Part shown: positions 1 to 7,462 of the stretch, piece by piece
Position numbering within the stretch: position 1 is the stretch's first letter
Layout of the letters: each line of letters begins with the position of its first letter
DNA from: Rhodobacteraceae bacterium Alg231-04
GTDB taxonomy: Bacteria > Pseudomonadota > Alphaproteobacteria > Rhodobacterales > Rhodobacteraceae
Direction of reading: 5' to 3'
DNA: 55,841 nucleotides
Assembly: GCA_900143635.1 (NCBI GenBank)
Contig: FREY01000005.1
Coordinates: forward strand, 244,212 to 300,052
Program-made: the position numbers and the translations under genes
The notes under the pieces: model-generated
Database searches by the model: none
Told to the model about the DNA's origin: nothing
What the model saw: only the letters and a program-made list of their open reading frames with translations

Positions 1-204
1 CTCGTTCTCCTTCTGGAGCCGCTTCAGTTCCTTAAGCTGCTCTGTGCCCATTCCGCCGTACTTCTTCTTCCAGCGGTAATAGGTTTGCTCCGTCACGCCG
101 ATCTGACGGATTGCATCAATCCGCGGCATCCCTTGCCCCATCAACACTTCAACCTGTCGTAACTTCACGACAATCTCTTCGGGCTTCGGTCTCTTAATAG
201 CCAT
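1..204 (-). CDS. IS3-family transposase OrfA (partial, runs off left edge)
   Basis: The reverse strand from ATG at 204 gives 68 residues starting MAIKRPKPEEIVVKLRQVEV and continuing through a helix-turn-helix segment (IGVTEQTYYRWKKKYGGM) into a charged leucine-zipper-like stretch (TEQLKELKRLQKENE). This is the classic N-terminal layout of IS3-family OrfA: DNA-binding HTH followed by a multimerisation zipper. The C-terminal end, the -1 frameshift signal and OrfB (DDE integrase) would lie to the left of the window. The family assignment is firm. The subgroup (IS407- or IS51-like) cannot be settled from this fragment. Confidence 0.85.
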   Translation of the reverse strand, partial: MAIKRPKPEEIVVKLRQVEVLMGQGMPRIDAIRQIGVTEQTYYRWKKKYGGMGTEQLKELKRLQKENE

Positions 205-242
205 CGATGGTCCTCCGCTTTCCTAAACATAGGGGCGGACCA
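1..242 (-). mobile_element. IS3-family insertion sequence, one end
   Basis: Left part of the window is the 5' end of an IS3-family element. The transposase OrfA reads leftward from 204. The stretch 205-242 is the terminal region, ending in GGGGCGGACCA, so read inward the tip is TGGTCCGCCCC, a TG..CA end as expected for IS3. A partner copy of this tip, TGGTCCTCCGC, lies inside at 208-218. The outer boundary at 242/243 is inferred from this tip and from TniQ-like coding sequence resuming directly after it. The far end and the target duplication lie outside the window. Confidence 0.75.
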
Positions 243-1898
243 CTTCATTGGGGGAGGCTCAGGACTATGTTTCGCGGCGAGTTATTCGTCTCCCGGTATC
301 TGCGCAATCCTGTGGTGCGCGGGTGCCCTCAATGTATCCGGGTCGAGGCACAAGAAACTTCCTCACCACTGCACAACATCACTCTGAGGGGCGAGTGGCA
401 ACTGCGCGGAGCCGGTGTATGCCTAAAACATTCGCATCCGCTGGTACCCCTTTGGTCCCGCCAAAATCCAGTTGAACGTTTTGATGTTGGTGGACGCATC
501 GCTGAAGTTTTGCCGGATATCCTGACCGGCAAGCTCAACAGCCCTGTGGCACCGCCATCGTCTTTTGACCTGTGGCTGCATCAACGTCTTTCCACGGGCG
601 AAGACAGGACCTGGCTGGCTGGGCAGCCGCTGTTCCCTGCCATGACTTTCTGCAGTCTCTTGGGAGCAGAACTGATACGAAAGAGTGTCTCTGATGCACC
701 CAAGGACTGCTCAGAGGATCGTGCTGCAAGTGCTTTGGGTTTTGAAACCGCCGCCCGTGGTCCGGCTGCAATCCAAGACAAATTGCATAAACTCGCAGCG
801 GCTGCGGACGGTGCCCTGGATGAGCCGCAAAAGGCGTTTGGGAAGCTCTATGTGTCTTTGAACCGAGCCTACAAGGAGGACGATGGCTTTGACGGCTTTC
901 GGGAAATCTTGCGTGGCTGCATCCTTGATGTCTGGCCAATTGCGCCAGGGAAAATGGTCCTTGGCAGAAGGACAGCTCAACGGCGGTTGCACTCTGTTCA
1001 TACGGCTTCGAAAGAAATCGGCATTGGTGGTGCTCTGCTGGACAGCTTCCTTACGGAAGCAGGTGCTTTTTCTGATGGTGACAAGCGCCCGCGGAGCCGG
1101 AAGGTCTTTGACGCCCAGCGGTTTGCAGATCTTTTTGAAGAGATCCCAAATCTCATAGGCCCGAATACAATGCGTGAAGCCATTGGTGCAACACTGCATG
1201 AATTGAAAGCGCTGGAAAAAGACGGTGTCCTGGTCCCATTCACAAAGCTTCCAAGAATCAGGTCTCGATGGCGCGCTGCGGATGGTGACGTGTTGCTGAC
1301 GCAGCTGTCAAAGCTTGCAGACGCAGTTGACCCGCAAGACCCGGGTTGGGAAACGCTCCAGCTTGCCCGGAATCGGACAGGTATGCCCCTCTCCGATTTG
1401 ATACGCTCCTGCAACAACCGGACCATCGGCCTTGGAAAGCGCTCTGATGTGTTTGGCTATCATGGTTTTGTCCTACGTCACTCAGACGTTGACCATCTCA
1501 CTGCTCAGAATGACAAAGCACCTGCCGCCCCCCTCCGAGGCGGCCTGTCCCTCGCCCAGTTTGGACGCTCAGTCGGCCTAAGAGGCAAAGGAAATATTTC
1601 CAGCCTCGTTTCCTCGGGGCACATTTCCGCAACAGAGGTCGTACATCCCAAAACCGGAAAACGCCTGAAACACATTTTTGGCGAGGATGCCACATCCTTC
1701 CATCGAAAGTTCGTGACAATCTCGACCATAGCGGCCGAGACAGGGCTTCATTGGAATTCAGTTCGAACTGTGGTCAACGCGGCTGGTCTTAAGCCGTTTT
1801 CGCCAGACGGTCAGGATTTTGGTGCCATCTATCTCCGCAATAATGTGAAGCCTCTTCTTGCTATGCTGAGCTCAAAAGACGCCGCAGCATCCGGATAA
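207..1898 (+). CDS. TniQ family protein, 5' end removed by IS insertion
   Basis: TniQ proteins are target-selection or accessory factors of Tn7- and Tn5053-like transposons. The frame is open from an ATG at 207, but that start lies inside the IS tip. Recognisable protein begins just after the IS boundary (from about 243). Early residues show a CPQC pair followed by WQLRGAGVCLKHSHPLVPLW, the CxxC...CxxH zinc-ribbon arrangement of TniQ. The remaining ~480 residues are helical, and the C-terminal ~110 residues look like one or two extra HTH segments (LSLAQFGRSVGL; FVTISTIAAETGLHWNSV). The usual N-terminal TniQ helical segment ahead of the zinc ribbon is missing, so the gene is probably a 5'-truncated pseudogene, though a short product could still start at 207 or at internal ATG 267. 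TniA and TniB are not in the window; they would be expected to the left. Zinc-ribbon recognition is good; details of the C-terminal part are inference. Confidence 0.7.
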   Translation: MVLRFPKHRGGPLHWGRLRTMFRGELFVSRYLRNPVVRGCPQCIRVEAQETSSPLHNITLRGEWQLRGAGVCLKHSHPLVPLWSRQNPVERFDVGGRIAEVLPDILTGKLNSPVAPPSSFDLWLHQRLSTGEDRTWLAGQPLFPAMTFCSLLGAELIRKSVSDAPKDCSEDRAASALGFETAARGPAAIQDKLHKLAAAADGALDEPQKAFGKLYVSLNRAYKEDDGFDGFREILRGCILDVWPIAPGKMVLGRRTAQRRLHSVHTASKEIGIGGALLDSFLTEAGAFSDGDKRPRSRKVFDAQRFADLFEEIPNLIGPNTMREAIGATLHELKALEKDGVLVPFTKLPRIRSRWRAADGDVLLTQLSKLADAVDPQDPGWETLQLARNRTGMPLSDLIRSCNNRTIGLGKRSDVFGYHGFVLRHSDVDHLTAQNDKAPAAPLRGGLSLAQFGRSVGLRGKGNISSLVSSGHISATEVVHPKTGKRLKHIFGEDATSFHRKFVTISTIAAETGLHWNSVRTVVNAAGLKPFSPDGQDFGAIYLRNNVKPLLAMLSSKDAAASG

Positions 1899-2141
1899 AT
1901 AGGTGGACTGGGAGGCGTTGACACTGTTGTGACGGTTGCCCCGAAACCGATCAGCAACAACCAAGGATCGGCAAACCAGGTAACAAGCCGCCCGGGCACT
2001 TACGCCAAATGGGAGATGCTAAGGCGTCCCTTATGCGCGCTCTCAGACCGCCAACGGAATTAAGATGTCACCAACCCTGCTGCCACCTGCATATAGCGAG
2101 GATTCTTCTCAGTTCTTCAGCACTACGTTCACGGCCACTTT
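1899..2141. other. gap between TniQ gene and tRNA terminator, no gene seen
   Basis: No reading frame with recognisable protein. If the TniQ gene belongs to a Tn7/Tn5053-like element, a transposon end should lie in this stretch, but I could not find a convincing set of repeated end-binding sites. Nothing here duplicates the tRNA 3' end. Confidence 0.4.
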
Positions 2142-2169
2142 AAAAACCCGTATTTTGTCGCAAATACGG
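2142..2169 (-). terminator. Rho-independent terminator of tRNA-Arg
   Basis: Read on the reverse strand this is a perfect 8-bp stem (CCGTATTT / AAATACGG) around a 6-base loop GCGACA, followed by G and a run of five T. It lies 40 bases downstream of the tRNA CCA end, the right place and direction to end the tRNA transcript. Confidence 0.8.
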
Positions 2170-2208
2170 ACTTCTGCTGTCGGACGATATTGGCACAACA
2201 TAATAAAA

Positions 2209-2286
2209 TGGCGAGCCGTGGAGGACTCGAACCCCCGACCTGAGAATTAGAAGTTCCCTGCTCTAATCCAGCTGAGCTAACGGCCC
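2209..2286 (-). tRNA. tRNA-Arg (anticodon TCT)
   Basis: The reverse strand folds as a full cloverleaf: acceptor GGGCCGT/ACGGCTC, D stem GCTC/GAGC, anticodon stem GGGAA/TTCTC with loop CTTCTAA (anticodon TCT, reading AGA), variable loop AGGTC, T stem GGGGG/CCTCC with loop TTCGAGT, discriminator G and an encoded CCA at 2209-2211. All stems pair, with a few G-T wobbles. The gene stands alone with its own promoter and terminator. Its 3' end faces the TniQ/IS segment, a common arrangement where mobile DNA sits beside tRNA genes, but no attachment repeat is visible. Confidence 0.97.
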
Positions 2287-2301
2287 GCACTTTGAAGTGG
2301 G

Positions 2302-2330
2302 GTTTAGTTCACTCTGTCGAAACAAGTCAA
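2302..2330 (-). promoter_or_regulatory. sigma-70-type promoter of tRNA-Arg
   Basis: On the reverse strand: -35 TTGACT (2325-2330), 17-base spacer, -10 CTAAAC (2302-2307), with the mature tRNA 5' end 15 bases further on. Position and spacing fit the tRNA gene. Confidence 0.65.
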
Positions 2331-2457
2331 CACGCAATGGGCGGGTTTGCTGGGAGAGCCGGGATTGTTGGCTGTCAGCCTTGAGCGTCATGGGGCGAGT
2401 GGCTGTATTTAGCCCTATGAAGTGTCTTGTTGCGGGAGGAGAAAGGAGGGCAGGGGC

Positions 2458-2488
2458 GGCCTTCCTCGGTGCTGGAAGATGGAAGGCC
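2458..2488 (-). terminator. possible terminator at end of the catabolic operon
   Basis: Inverted repeat GGCCTTCC / GGAAGGCC with a 15-base loop lies just after the stop of the last gene of the leftward operon. There is no clear T-run after it, so it may only be a hairpin or a Rho-assisted end. Confidence 0.3.
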
Positions 2489-2500
2489 GGGCGAGTGTTT

Positions 2501-3448
2501 TCAGGAGCTGCCGCTTGGCTCTCGCAGGCTGTGGGCGGCGCGTTGCATGGCGACGATCAGCGCATCGCGTTCGGCGGATAGCTGCGTTGGGGTTTTCCCT
2601 TTCGCCTCTTGGGTGACGCCAGCGACAAGGGTGCGAATGGTGTCCTCGTCCAGATGAGGCGTTCCGAGCCCGTCCCACCAGCCATTGAACGTTCCGGCGA
2701 AATGGTCGCAAAAGGATTGCAAGCCGCCGTCGCCCGCGCCGAGGTTGAACAACATGGTCGGGCCCATTGCGGCCCAGCGCAGACCGGGGCCGGCCCACAT
2801 GGCCTTGTCCACGTCCTCAACATTGGCAACACCTTCCATCACCAGATGGATCGCCTCGCGCCAGACTGCGGCCTGCAGGCGGTTGGCCACATGGCCGGGA
2901 ACCTCTTTGTTGACCCGAATGGTCACCTTGCCAGTGCTTTTGTAAAAGCGGTCCGCCGCGTCGACCACCCCTGCCGCGGTTTTGTCATTGCCCATCACCT
3001 CGACCAGCGGGATCAGGTGCGGCGGGTTGAAGGGATGGCCCAGGACAAAGCGTGCGGGGTTTTGCCAGCCGCCCTGCATCTGGCTGAGCGTCAGACCGGA
3101 GGCCGAACTGGCCACCACTGCATCTGGGTCCAGAACCGGCTCGATCTCGGCAAAGGTGGCCTGTTTGATTGCCACCCGTTCAGGCACGTTTTCCTGCACA
3201 AAGCTCGCGCCTTCCACCGCTGCCGAGGCCGAAGAATGGAACGTCACCGCGTCCGGGTTTCCCTGTTCGGTCAGGCCAAGTTCGCTCATCGCGGGCCAGG
3301 CGCTTTCAATATAATCGCGCACCGATTTTTCTGCTGTGGGCGCGGGGTCAAAAACCGCAACCGACCGGCCCGAAGCCAGAAACAGCGCTGTCCAGCTGGC
3401 GCCGATGACGCCGGCACCCAGGCAGGCGGTGTGTGAAAACTCGACCAT
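2501..3448 (-). CDS. 3-hydroxyacyl-CoA dehydrogenase family, likely L-carnitine dehydrogenase
   Basis: Predicted cytoplasmic NAD-dependent oxidation of a beta-hydroxy acid; in this setting most likely L-carnitine to 3-dehydrocarnitine. The 315-residue protein has a Rossmann GAGVIG at 11-16, the HCDH catalytic segment GHPFNP at 137-142, and the C-terminal helical domain starting near PGHVANRL (184-191). The length matches Pseudomonas carnitine dehydrogenases (about 320 residues). It lacks the thioesterase domain fused to some rhizobial versions. The start ATG (3448) shares one base with the stop of the upstream SDR (TGATG), so the two are translationally coupled; an upstream in-frame start would extend into the SDR gene and is unlikely. 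It is the last gene of the seven-gene leftward unit, which includes a BKACE, its usual partner in the carnitine pathway. Alternatives are L-gulonate or other 3-hydroxyacid dehydrogenase. Confidence 0.75.
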   Translation of the reverse strand: MVEFSHTACLGAGVIGASWTALFLASGRSVAVFDPAPTAEKSVRDYIESAWPAMSELGLTEQGNPDAVTFHSSASAAVEGASFVQENVPERVAIKQATFAEIEPVLDPDAVVASSASGLTLSQMQGGWQNPARFVLGHPFNPPHLIPLVEVMGNDKTAAGVVDAADRFYKSTGKVTIRVNKEVPGHVANRLQAAVWREAIHLVMEGVANVEDVDKAMWAGPGLRWAAMGPTMLFNLGAGDGGLQSFCDHFAGTFNGWWDGLGTPHLDEDTIRTLVAGVTQEAKGKTPTQLSAERDALIVAMQRAAHSLREPSGSS

Positions 3449-4197
3449 CAGAACAACCCCGGATTTAGTGGCGATGCGGCGGTCATACCGCCATCCACGG
3501 TCAGGCATTCTCCGGTCATGTAAGACGACTGATCGGATGCCAGCCAGGCGACCATATTGGCGATGTCCTCGGGTCTGCCGAAGCGGCCGACAGGGTGACG
3601 GGCCAGAGCATCCTTAATGGCGGCCTCGGGGTCATTGGCCAATGCAAAGCCGTCCTCGGCCATGTCTGTCATGATCCAGCCGGGGCGGATGGCGTTGCAG
3701 CGCACCTTGGGCCCGTGATCCACCGCAATCGACCGGGTCAGCCCGTGCACAAAGGCCTTGGAGGCATTGTAAAGCGCCATAGATGGATCAGAGACCATGC
3801 CGGAGATCGATCCGATATTGATGATATTGCCGCCGTGTTCGCCCATGTCCAGCAGCGCCACGCGGCACATGTTGAACACACCCTTGCAGTTGACGTTCAT
3901 CACCAGATCCCAGTCGTCATCATCGCTGTCGGCGACGGTCTTTTCGACCTGAACGCCAGCGTTGTTGACCAGCAGGGTGACGCGGCCAAAGGCGGTGTTG
4001 GCCGCTTTGATCAATGCCGCCGCGTCTTTGGTTTGGGACACATCGGCTTGCACCCAATGCACGGCCTCGGGCAGATCCTCGGGGCGGGATCCGCGTCCGC
4101 AGGTGGTGACATTGGCACCATCTGCCAACAGACGGTCAACGATGGCCCGCCCGATCCCGCGGCTGCCGCCGGTCACAATTGCAGTGTGTTTGGTCAT
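3448..4197 (-). CDS. SDR family oxidoreductase (first of two)
   Basis: Classical short-chain dehydrogenase/reductase of about 249 residues. It has the cofactor motif TGGSRGIG near the N-terminus, NNAG in the middle, and the YNASK catalytic Tyr/Lys pair (about 143 and 147). It is expected to be a soluble NAD(P)-dependent alcohol/ketone enzyme. The start is placed at the ATG 4197 giving MTKHTAIVTGG, with GGA seven bases ahead; an ATG at 4209 would add MDKT and overlap the end of the aldehyde dehydrogenase gene. Its stop overlaps the start of the dehydrogenase that follows. Substrate is not readable from sequence. Within the cluster it could handle a hydroxy intermediate of quaternary-amine breakdown. 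Confidence 0.85.
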   Translation of the reverse strand: MTKHTAIVTGGSRGIGRAIVDRLLADGANVTTCGRGSRPEDLPEAVHWVQADVSQTKDAAALIKAANTAFGRVTLLVNNAGVQVEKTVADSDDDDWDLVMNVNCKGVFNMCRVALLDMGEHGGNIINIGSISGMVSDPSMALYNASKAFVHGLTRSIAVDHGPKVRCNAIRPGWIMTDMAEDGFALANDPEAAIKDALARHPVGRFGRPEDIANMVAWLASDQSSYMTGECLTVDGGMTAASPLNPGLF

Positions 4198-4201
4198 TGT
4201 T

Positions 4202-5629
4202 TTATCCATGTGCGATCATCACGTGACGAACGGCCGTATAGGCATCCAGCGCATAGACAGACATATCACAGCCTGTCCCCGAAGACTTCATCGCGGCCCA
4301 GGGCATTTCCGGCGTGGCCACGCCGTGGGTGTTTACCCAAGTGAAGCCGTAACGCAGTTTCGACGACATCCGCATCGCGCGGCCGGTGTTGTTGGTCCAG
4401 ACCGAAGATGCCAAACCAAAGGGGCCGCCATTGGCGATCTTCAGCGCCTCTTCTTCGTCGCTGAAGCGCGAGATTGTGACCACGGGGCCGAAGATCTCGG
4501 TCGTGGCGGCCTCGGCGGCGTTGTCGACATTTGCCAGTACGGTGGGCTCATAAAAGAAGCCCGGTCCATCAATGGCACTGCCGCCAACAACAACGTCACA
4601 AGATCCACGGGCGCGGTCCACGAAACCTGCAACAGTGTCGCGCTGCGCGGCCGAGATGATCGGCCCCATCTCGGTGCCTTCCGCGCGCGGCGCGCCAACC
4701 TTGATCTGGCTCACCTGTTCGGCGATGGCGGCGACAACCTTGTCGTAGATCGCATCAGCCACCATGATCCGGCAGGGCTGCGCGCAGTCCTGACCGGCAT
4801 TGAAGAACGATCCATAGCGCACGGTCTCAGCCACCGCGTCGATATCGGCGTCTTCAAAGACGATGACCGGCGCCTTGCCGCCCAGCTCAAGGTGTACGTG
4901 GCGGATCTGCTTTGCGGCGGCCTTCATCGCCTCGGCTCCGGTGCGGTTGGAGCCGGTGATGGTGATCGCCTCAGCGCGCGGATCGTTGATCATCTGATCC
5001 CCGATCTGACTGCCACGCCCGTGCAGCACGTTAATCACGCCCTTGGGCACGATGCCGTTGATCAGCTCGGCGGCGCGCAAAGTCGATAGCGGCGTCAGCT
5101 GCGCCGGTTTCAGCGTCACAGTACAGCCCGCTGCAATGGGTGCGGCCAGTTTCCAGGCGGCCATCATCAGCGGGTAGTTCCACGGCGCAATGGCGGCCAC
5201 CGGACCCACCGGATCGCGGCGGATCATGCTGGTGTGACCGGCGACATATTCCCCGGCCTTCACCGCGCTTTGCGTGCGCGCAGCCCCGGCAAAGAAGCGG
5301 AAAGTATCGATGGTCAGCGGCGTCTCATCCTCCAGCGCCGAGGGCCATGGCTTGCCCGCATCAAGGCTTTCGAGGGCGGCCAGTTCCTCGGCATTGTCCT
5401 GCAGCGTATCAGCAATCGCGTTGAGGATCTCGGCACGCTCTGCAGGTATGGTTTCGCCAAAGGTCTGAGACGCCTCATGCGCGGCGGCCATTGCAGCATC
5501 GGTTTGGTTTGTGCTGGCGGCGTTGATGGCGCAGATTTCACTGCCGTCGGCGGGGTTGATCACTGCGATGGCTTCGCCTTCGCCGGTGACCAATTCGCCG
5601 TTGATCAGCTGTTTTGTCTGAATTTCCAT
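4202..5629 (-). CDS. aldehyde dehydrogenase (aminobutyraldehyde/betaine-aldehyde type)
   Basis: NAD(P)-dependent oxidation of an aldehyde to an acid. The 475-residue chain has the full ALDH signature set: APWNYP (148-153), GSNRTG cofactor loop (226-231), general base in ELGGKAP (Glu248) and nucleophile in NAGQDCAQPCR (Cys282). The GQDC...CR wording around the cysteine resembles gamma-aminobutyraldehyde and 4-trimethylaminobutyraldehyde dehydrogenases (PatD-like). Next to a CntA-like Rieske enzyme, an obvious job would be to oxidise malic or succinic semialdehyde; next to carnitine genes, trimethylaminobutyraldehyde is also possible. The start lies 9 bases after the BKACE stop. Confidence 0.88.
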   Translation of the reverse strand: MEIQTKQLINGELVTGEGEAIAVINPADGSEICAINAASTNQTDAAMAAAHEASQTFGETIPAERAEILNAIADTLQDNAEELAALESLDAGKPWPSALEDETPLTIDTFRFFAGAARTQSAVKAGEYVAGHTSMIRRDPVGPVAAIAPWNYPLMMAAWKLAAPIAAGCTVTLKPAQLTPLSTLRAAELINGIVPKGVINVLHGRGSQIGDQMINDPRAEAITITGSNRTGAEAMKAAAKQIRHVHLELGGKAPVIVFEDADIDAVAETVRYGSFFNAGQDCAQPCRIMVADAIYDKVVAAIAEQVSQIKVGAPRAEGTEMGPIISAAQRDTVAGFVDRARGSCDVVVGGSAIDGPGFFYEPTVLANVDNAAEAATTEIFGPVVTISRFSDEEEALKIANGGPFGLASSVWTNNTGRAMRMSSKLRYGFTWVNTHGVATPEMPWAAMKSSGTGCDMSVYALDAYTAVRHVMIAHG

Positions 5630-5638
5630 GGGGTCCCC

Positions 5639-6574
5639 TTAGAATGCGACCTGATCGCCGCCCTTCAGCCCCAGACGCGTGCGCGCCTCAGCCGGAGTGG
5701 CAACGGTGTGACCAAGATTTTCTACGATCGAGCGGATCTTGCGGACCTGTTCGGCGCTGGACGTCGCTTTTTGGCCTGGCCCGATATAAAGGCTGTCTTC
5801 CATGCCAACCCGCACATTGCCGCCCAGCAGGGCGCTTTGTGTGGTGAAGGGCATCTGGTGACGGCCAGCGGCCAGAACCGACCATTCGTAATCGTCGCCG
5901 AACAGCTTGTTGGCGATGGTGTGCATATGCATCAGGTTGTCCAGATCAGCACCAACGCCGCCCAAAATACCAAACACCATCTGCACAAAGATCGGCCCCT
6001 TGATCCAACCCTGATCGCGGATCCAGGCCAGGTTGTAGAGATGGCCCAGATCGTAGCATTCAAACTCGAACCTTGTGCCATGGCCTTCGCCCAGCTCTTT
6101 CAGCGTGTATTCGATATCTGCAAATGTGTTTCGGAAGATGAAGTCACGGGTCATGTCCAGGAACTCGGGTTCCCAGGCGTGCTTCCAGTTGGAATATTTA
6201 TCCTTCATCGGGAAGATGCCGAAATTCATCGAGCCGATGTTCATGCTGGCCATTTCCGGGCTGGTGCGCATGGCCGCACGCAGGCGGTCCTCGCGGCTCA
6301 TCCCCAGACCACCGCCGGTTGAGACGTTCATCACGGCGTCTGTCGCCTGTTTGATGCGCGGCAGGAAGTCCATGAACAGATCCGGGTTGGCGTCCGGCTT
6401 GCCGGTCTCGGGATCACGCGCATGCAGGTGGATGATCGAGGCACCGGCTTCGGCAGCCTCAATGCTGGCGGTTGCGATTTCGCTGGGCGTGATCGGCAGG
6501 TGTTCGGACATGGTGGGCGTATGAATGCCGCCGGTCGGCGCGCAGGTGATGATGACGGATTTCTGTTTGGCCAT
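5639..6574 (-). CDS. BKACE family beta-keto acid cleavage enzyme (DUF849)
   Basis: BKACE enzymes condense a beta-keto acid with acetyl-CoA and release acetoacetate plus a new CoA ester. The carnitine version turns 3-dehydrocarnitine into betainyl-CoA. The 311-residue protein starts MAKQKSVIITCAPTGG and carries the metal-binding HLHARD (His49, His51) and a TGGG-type strand, all hallmarks of the family, at the family's normal length. It sits between the SDR (15 bases upstream) and the ALDH. Pairing with the carnitine-dehydrogenase-like gene supports dehydrocarnitine as substrate. No betainyl-CoA thioesterase is visible nearby, so the final step of that route must be encoded elsewhere, or the substrate differs. 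Confidence 0.88.
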   Translation of the reverse strand: MAKQKSVIITCAPTGGIHTPTMSEHLPITPSEIATASIEAAEAGASIIHLHARDPETGKPDANPDLFMDFLPRIKQATDAVMNVSTGGGLGMSREDRLRAAMRTSPEMASMNIGSMNFGIFPMKDKYSNWKHAWEPEFLDMTRDFIFRNTFADIEYTLKELGEGHGTRFEFECYDLGHLYNLAWIRDQGWIKGPIFVQMVFGILGGVGADLDNLMHMHTIANKLFGDDYEWSVLAAGRHQMPFTTQSALLGGNVRVGMEDSLYIGPGQKATSSAEQVRKIRSIVENLGHTVATPAEARTRLGLKGGDQVAF

Positions 6575-6589
6575 TGTTCTTGCTCCGGA

Positions 6590-7390
6590 TCACAGTTTCA
6601 TCTGCTGGACCTGAGCCGATAGGCCGCCGTCCAGAACCCAAAGCTGACCGGAGGCATAGCGCGCCTCATCCGAGGCCAGCCAGTTGACCAGATTGGCGAT
6701 GTCGTCCGGCGTGCCATAAGTGCGCATCGGGTGCACATCGCGCACCGCCTTTTGCAGGGTCTCGATATTGCCGCCTTCCCCACCGGAGCCGTCGCCCTCG
6801 AAAAAGCTCTGCAGCATCGGCGTGTCGATATAGCCGGGGCAGATCGCATTGACGCGGATGCCTTCGGGGCCGTGATCGCAGGCCATGGCACGGGTCAGCG
6901 CGTGCACCGCGCCCTTGGTGGCGCAATAGGCAGCAAGGCCCGGATCAGCGATGAACCCGTCATAGGAGCCGAAGTTGATGATCGAGGCGCTGTTGCCCGA
7001 CTTGGCGGCCGTGCGCATCAGCGGCAGCGCGTATTTCGAGGTGAGGAAGGTGCCGGTGCAGTTCACTGCAAAAGACCGGTTCCACTCTTCCAGGGTGGTG
7101 TCCTCGATGGTCTTTTCAATCTCGATGCCAGCTGCGTTGACCAGAATGTCCAGCTTGCCTTCTTCTTCCATGACCCGCGCCATCGCCGCTTGGACGGCAG
7201 CCTCGTCGGCCACGTTCATCGCCACAAACCGGCTACCATCGGCGTCATGTTCCGCCAGTGACCCCTGTTCTGTCAGGTCAGCCGCATAGACGGTTGCCCC
7301 TTCGCGCAGGAAGCGGGCGACAATTGCGCGGCCAATGCCGCCGCGTCCGCCTGTCACTAAAGCCGTCTTACCCGCGAGCTTGTCTGCCAT
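6590..7390 (-). CDS. SDR family oxidoreductase (second of two)
   Basis: Second short-chain dehydrogenase in the operon, 266 residues: TGGRGGIG (13-20), NAAG (85-88), and the YCATK catalytic pair (Tyr155, Lys159). The start MADKLAGKTALVTGG at 7390 is preceded by AGGA at a suitable distance; an upstream frame extension (to 7411) lacks this. It is clearly different in sequence from the SDR at 3448-4197, so this is not a recent duplication. Substrate unknown. Two SDRs plus an HCDH-type dehydrogenase and an ALDH suggest more than one oxidation of the imported compound, or more than one compound. Confidence 0.87.
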   Translation of the reverse strand: MADKLAGKTALVTGGRGGIGRAIVARFLREGATVYAADLTEQGSLAEHDADGSRFVAMNVADEAAVQAAMARVMEEEGKLDILVNAAGIEIEKTIEDTTLEEWNRSFAVNCTGTFLTSKYALPLMRTAAKSGNSASIINFGSYDGFIADPGLAAYCATKGAVHALTRAMACDHGPEGIRVNAICPGYIDTPMLQSFFEGDGSGGEGGNIETLQKAVRDVHPMRTYGTPDDIANLVNWLASDEARYASGQLWVLDGGLSAQVQQMKL

Positions 7391-7462
7391 TATTCCTGTC
7401 CTCTTGATCATACGGGAAAGGCCGGACCCAAAGGCCCGGCAGTTGGGGAGAAATGGGCCGGA

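Noticed and set aside
535-939. Reverse-strand frame inside the TniQ gene
   Set aside because: Arg/His/Pro-rich translation typical of a shadow frame; no start signal.
1899-2208. Transposon end or tRNA-derived attachment repeat next to tRNA-Arg
   Set aside because: No duplicate of the tRNA 3' end and no repeated end-sites found in the visible sequence; the tRNA terminator is intact.
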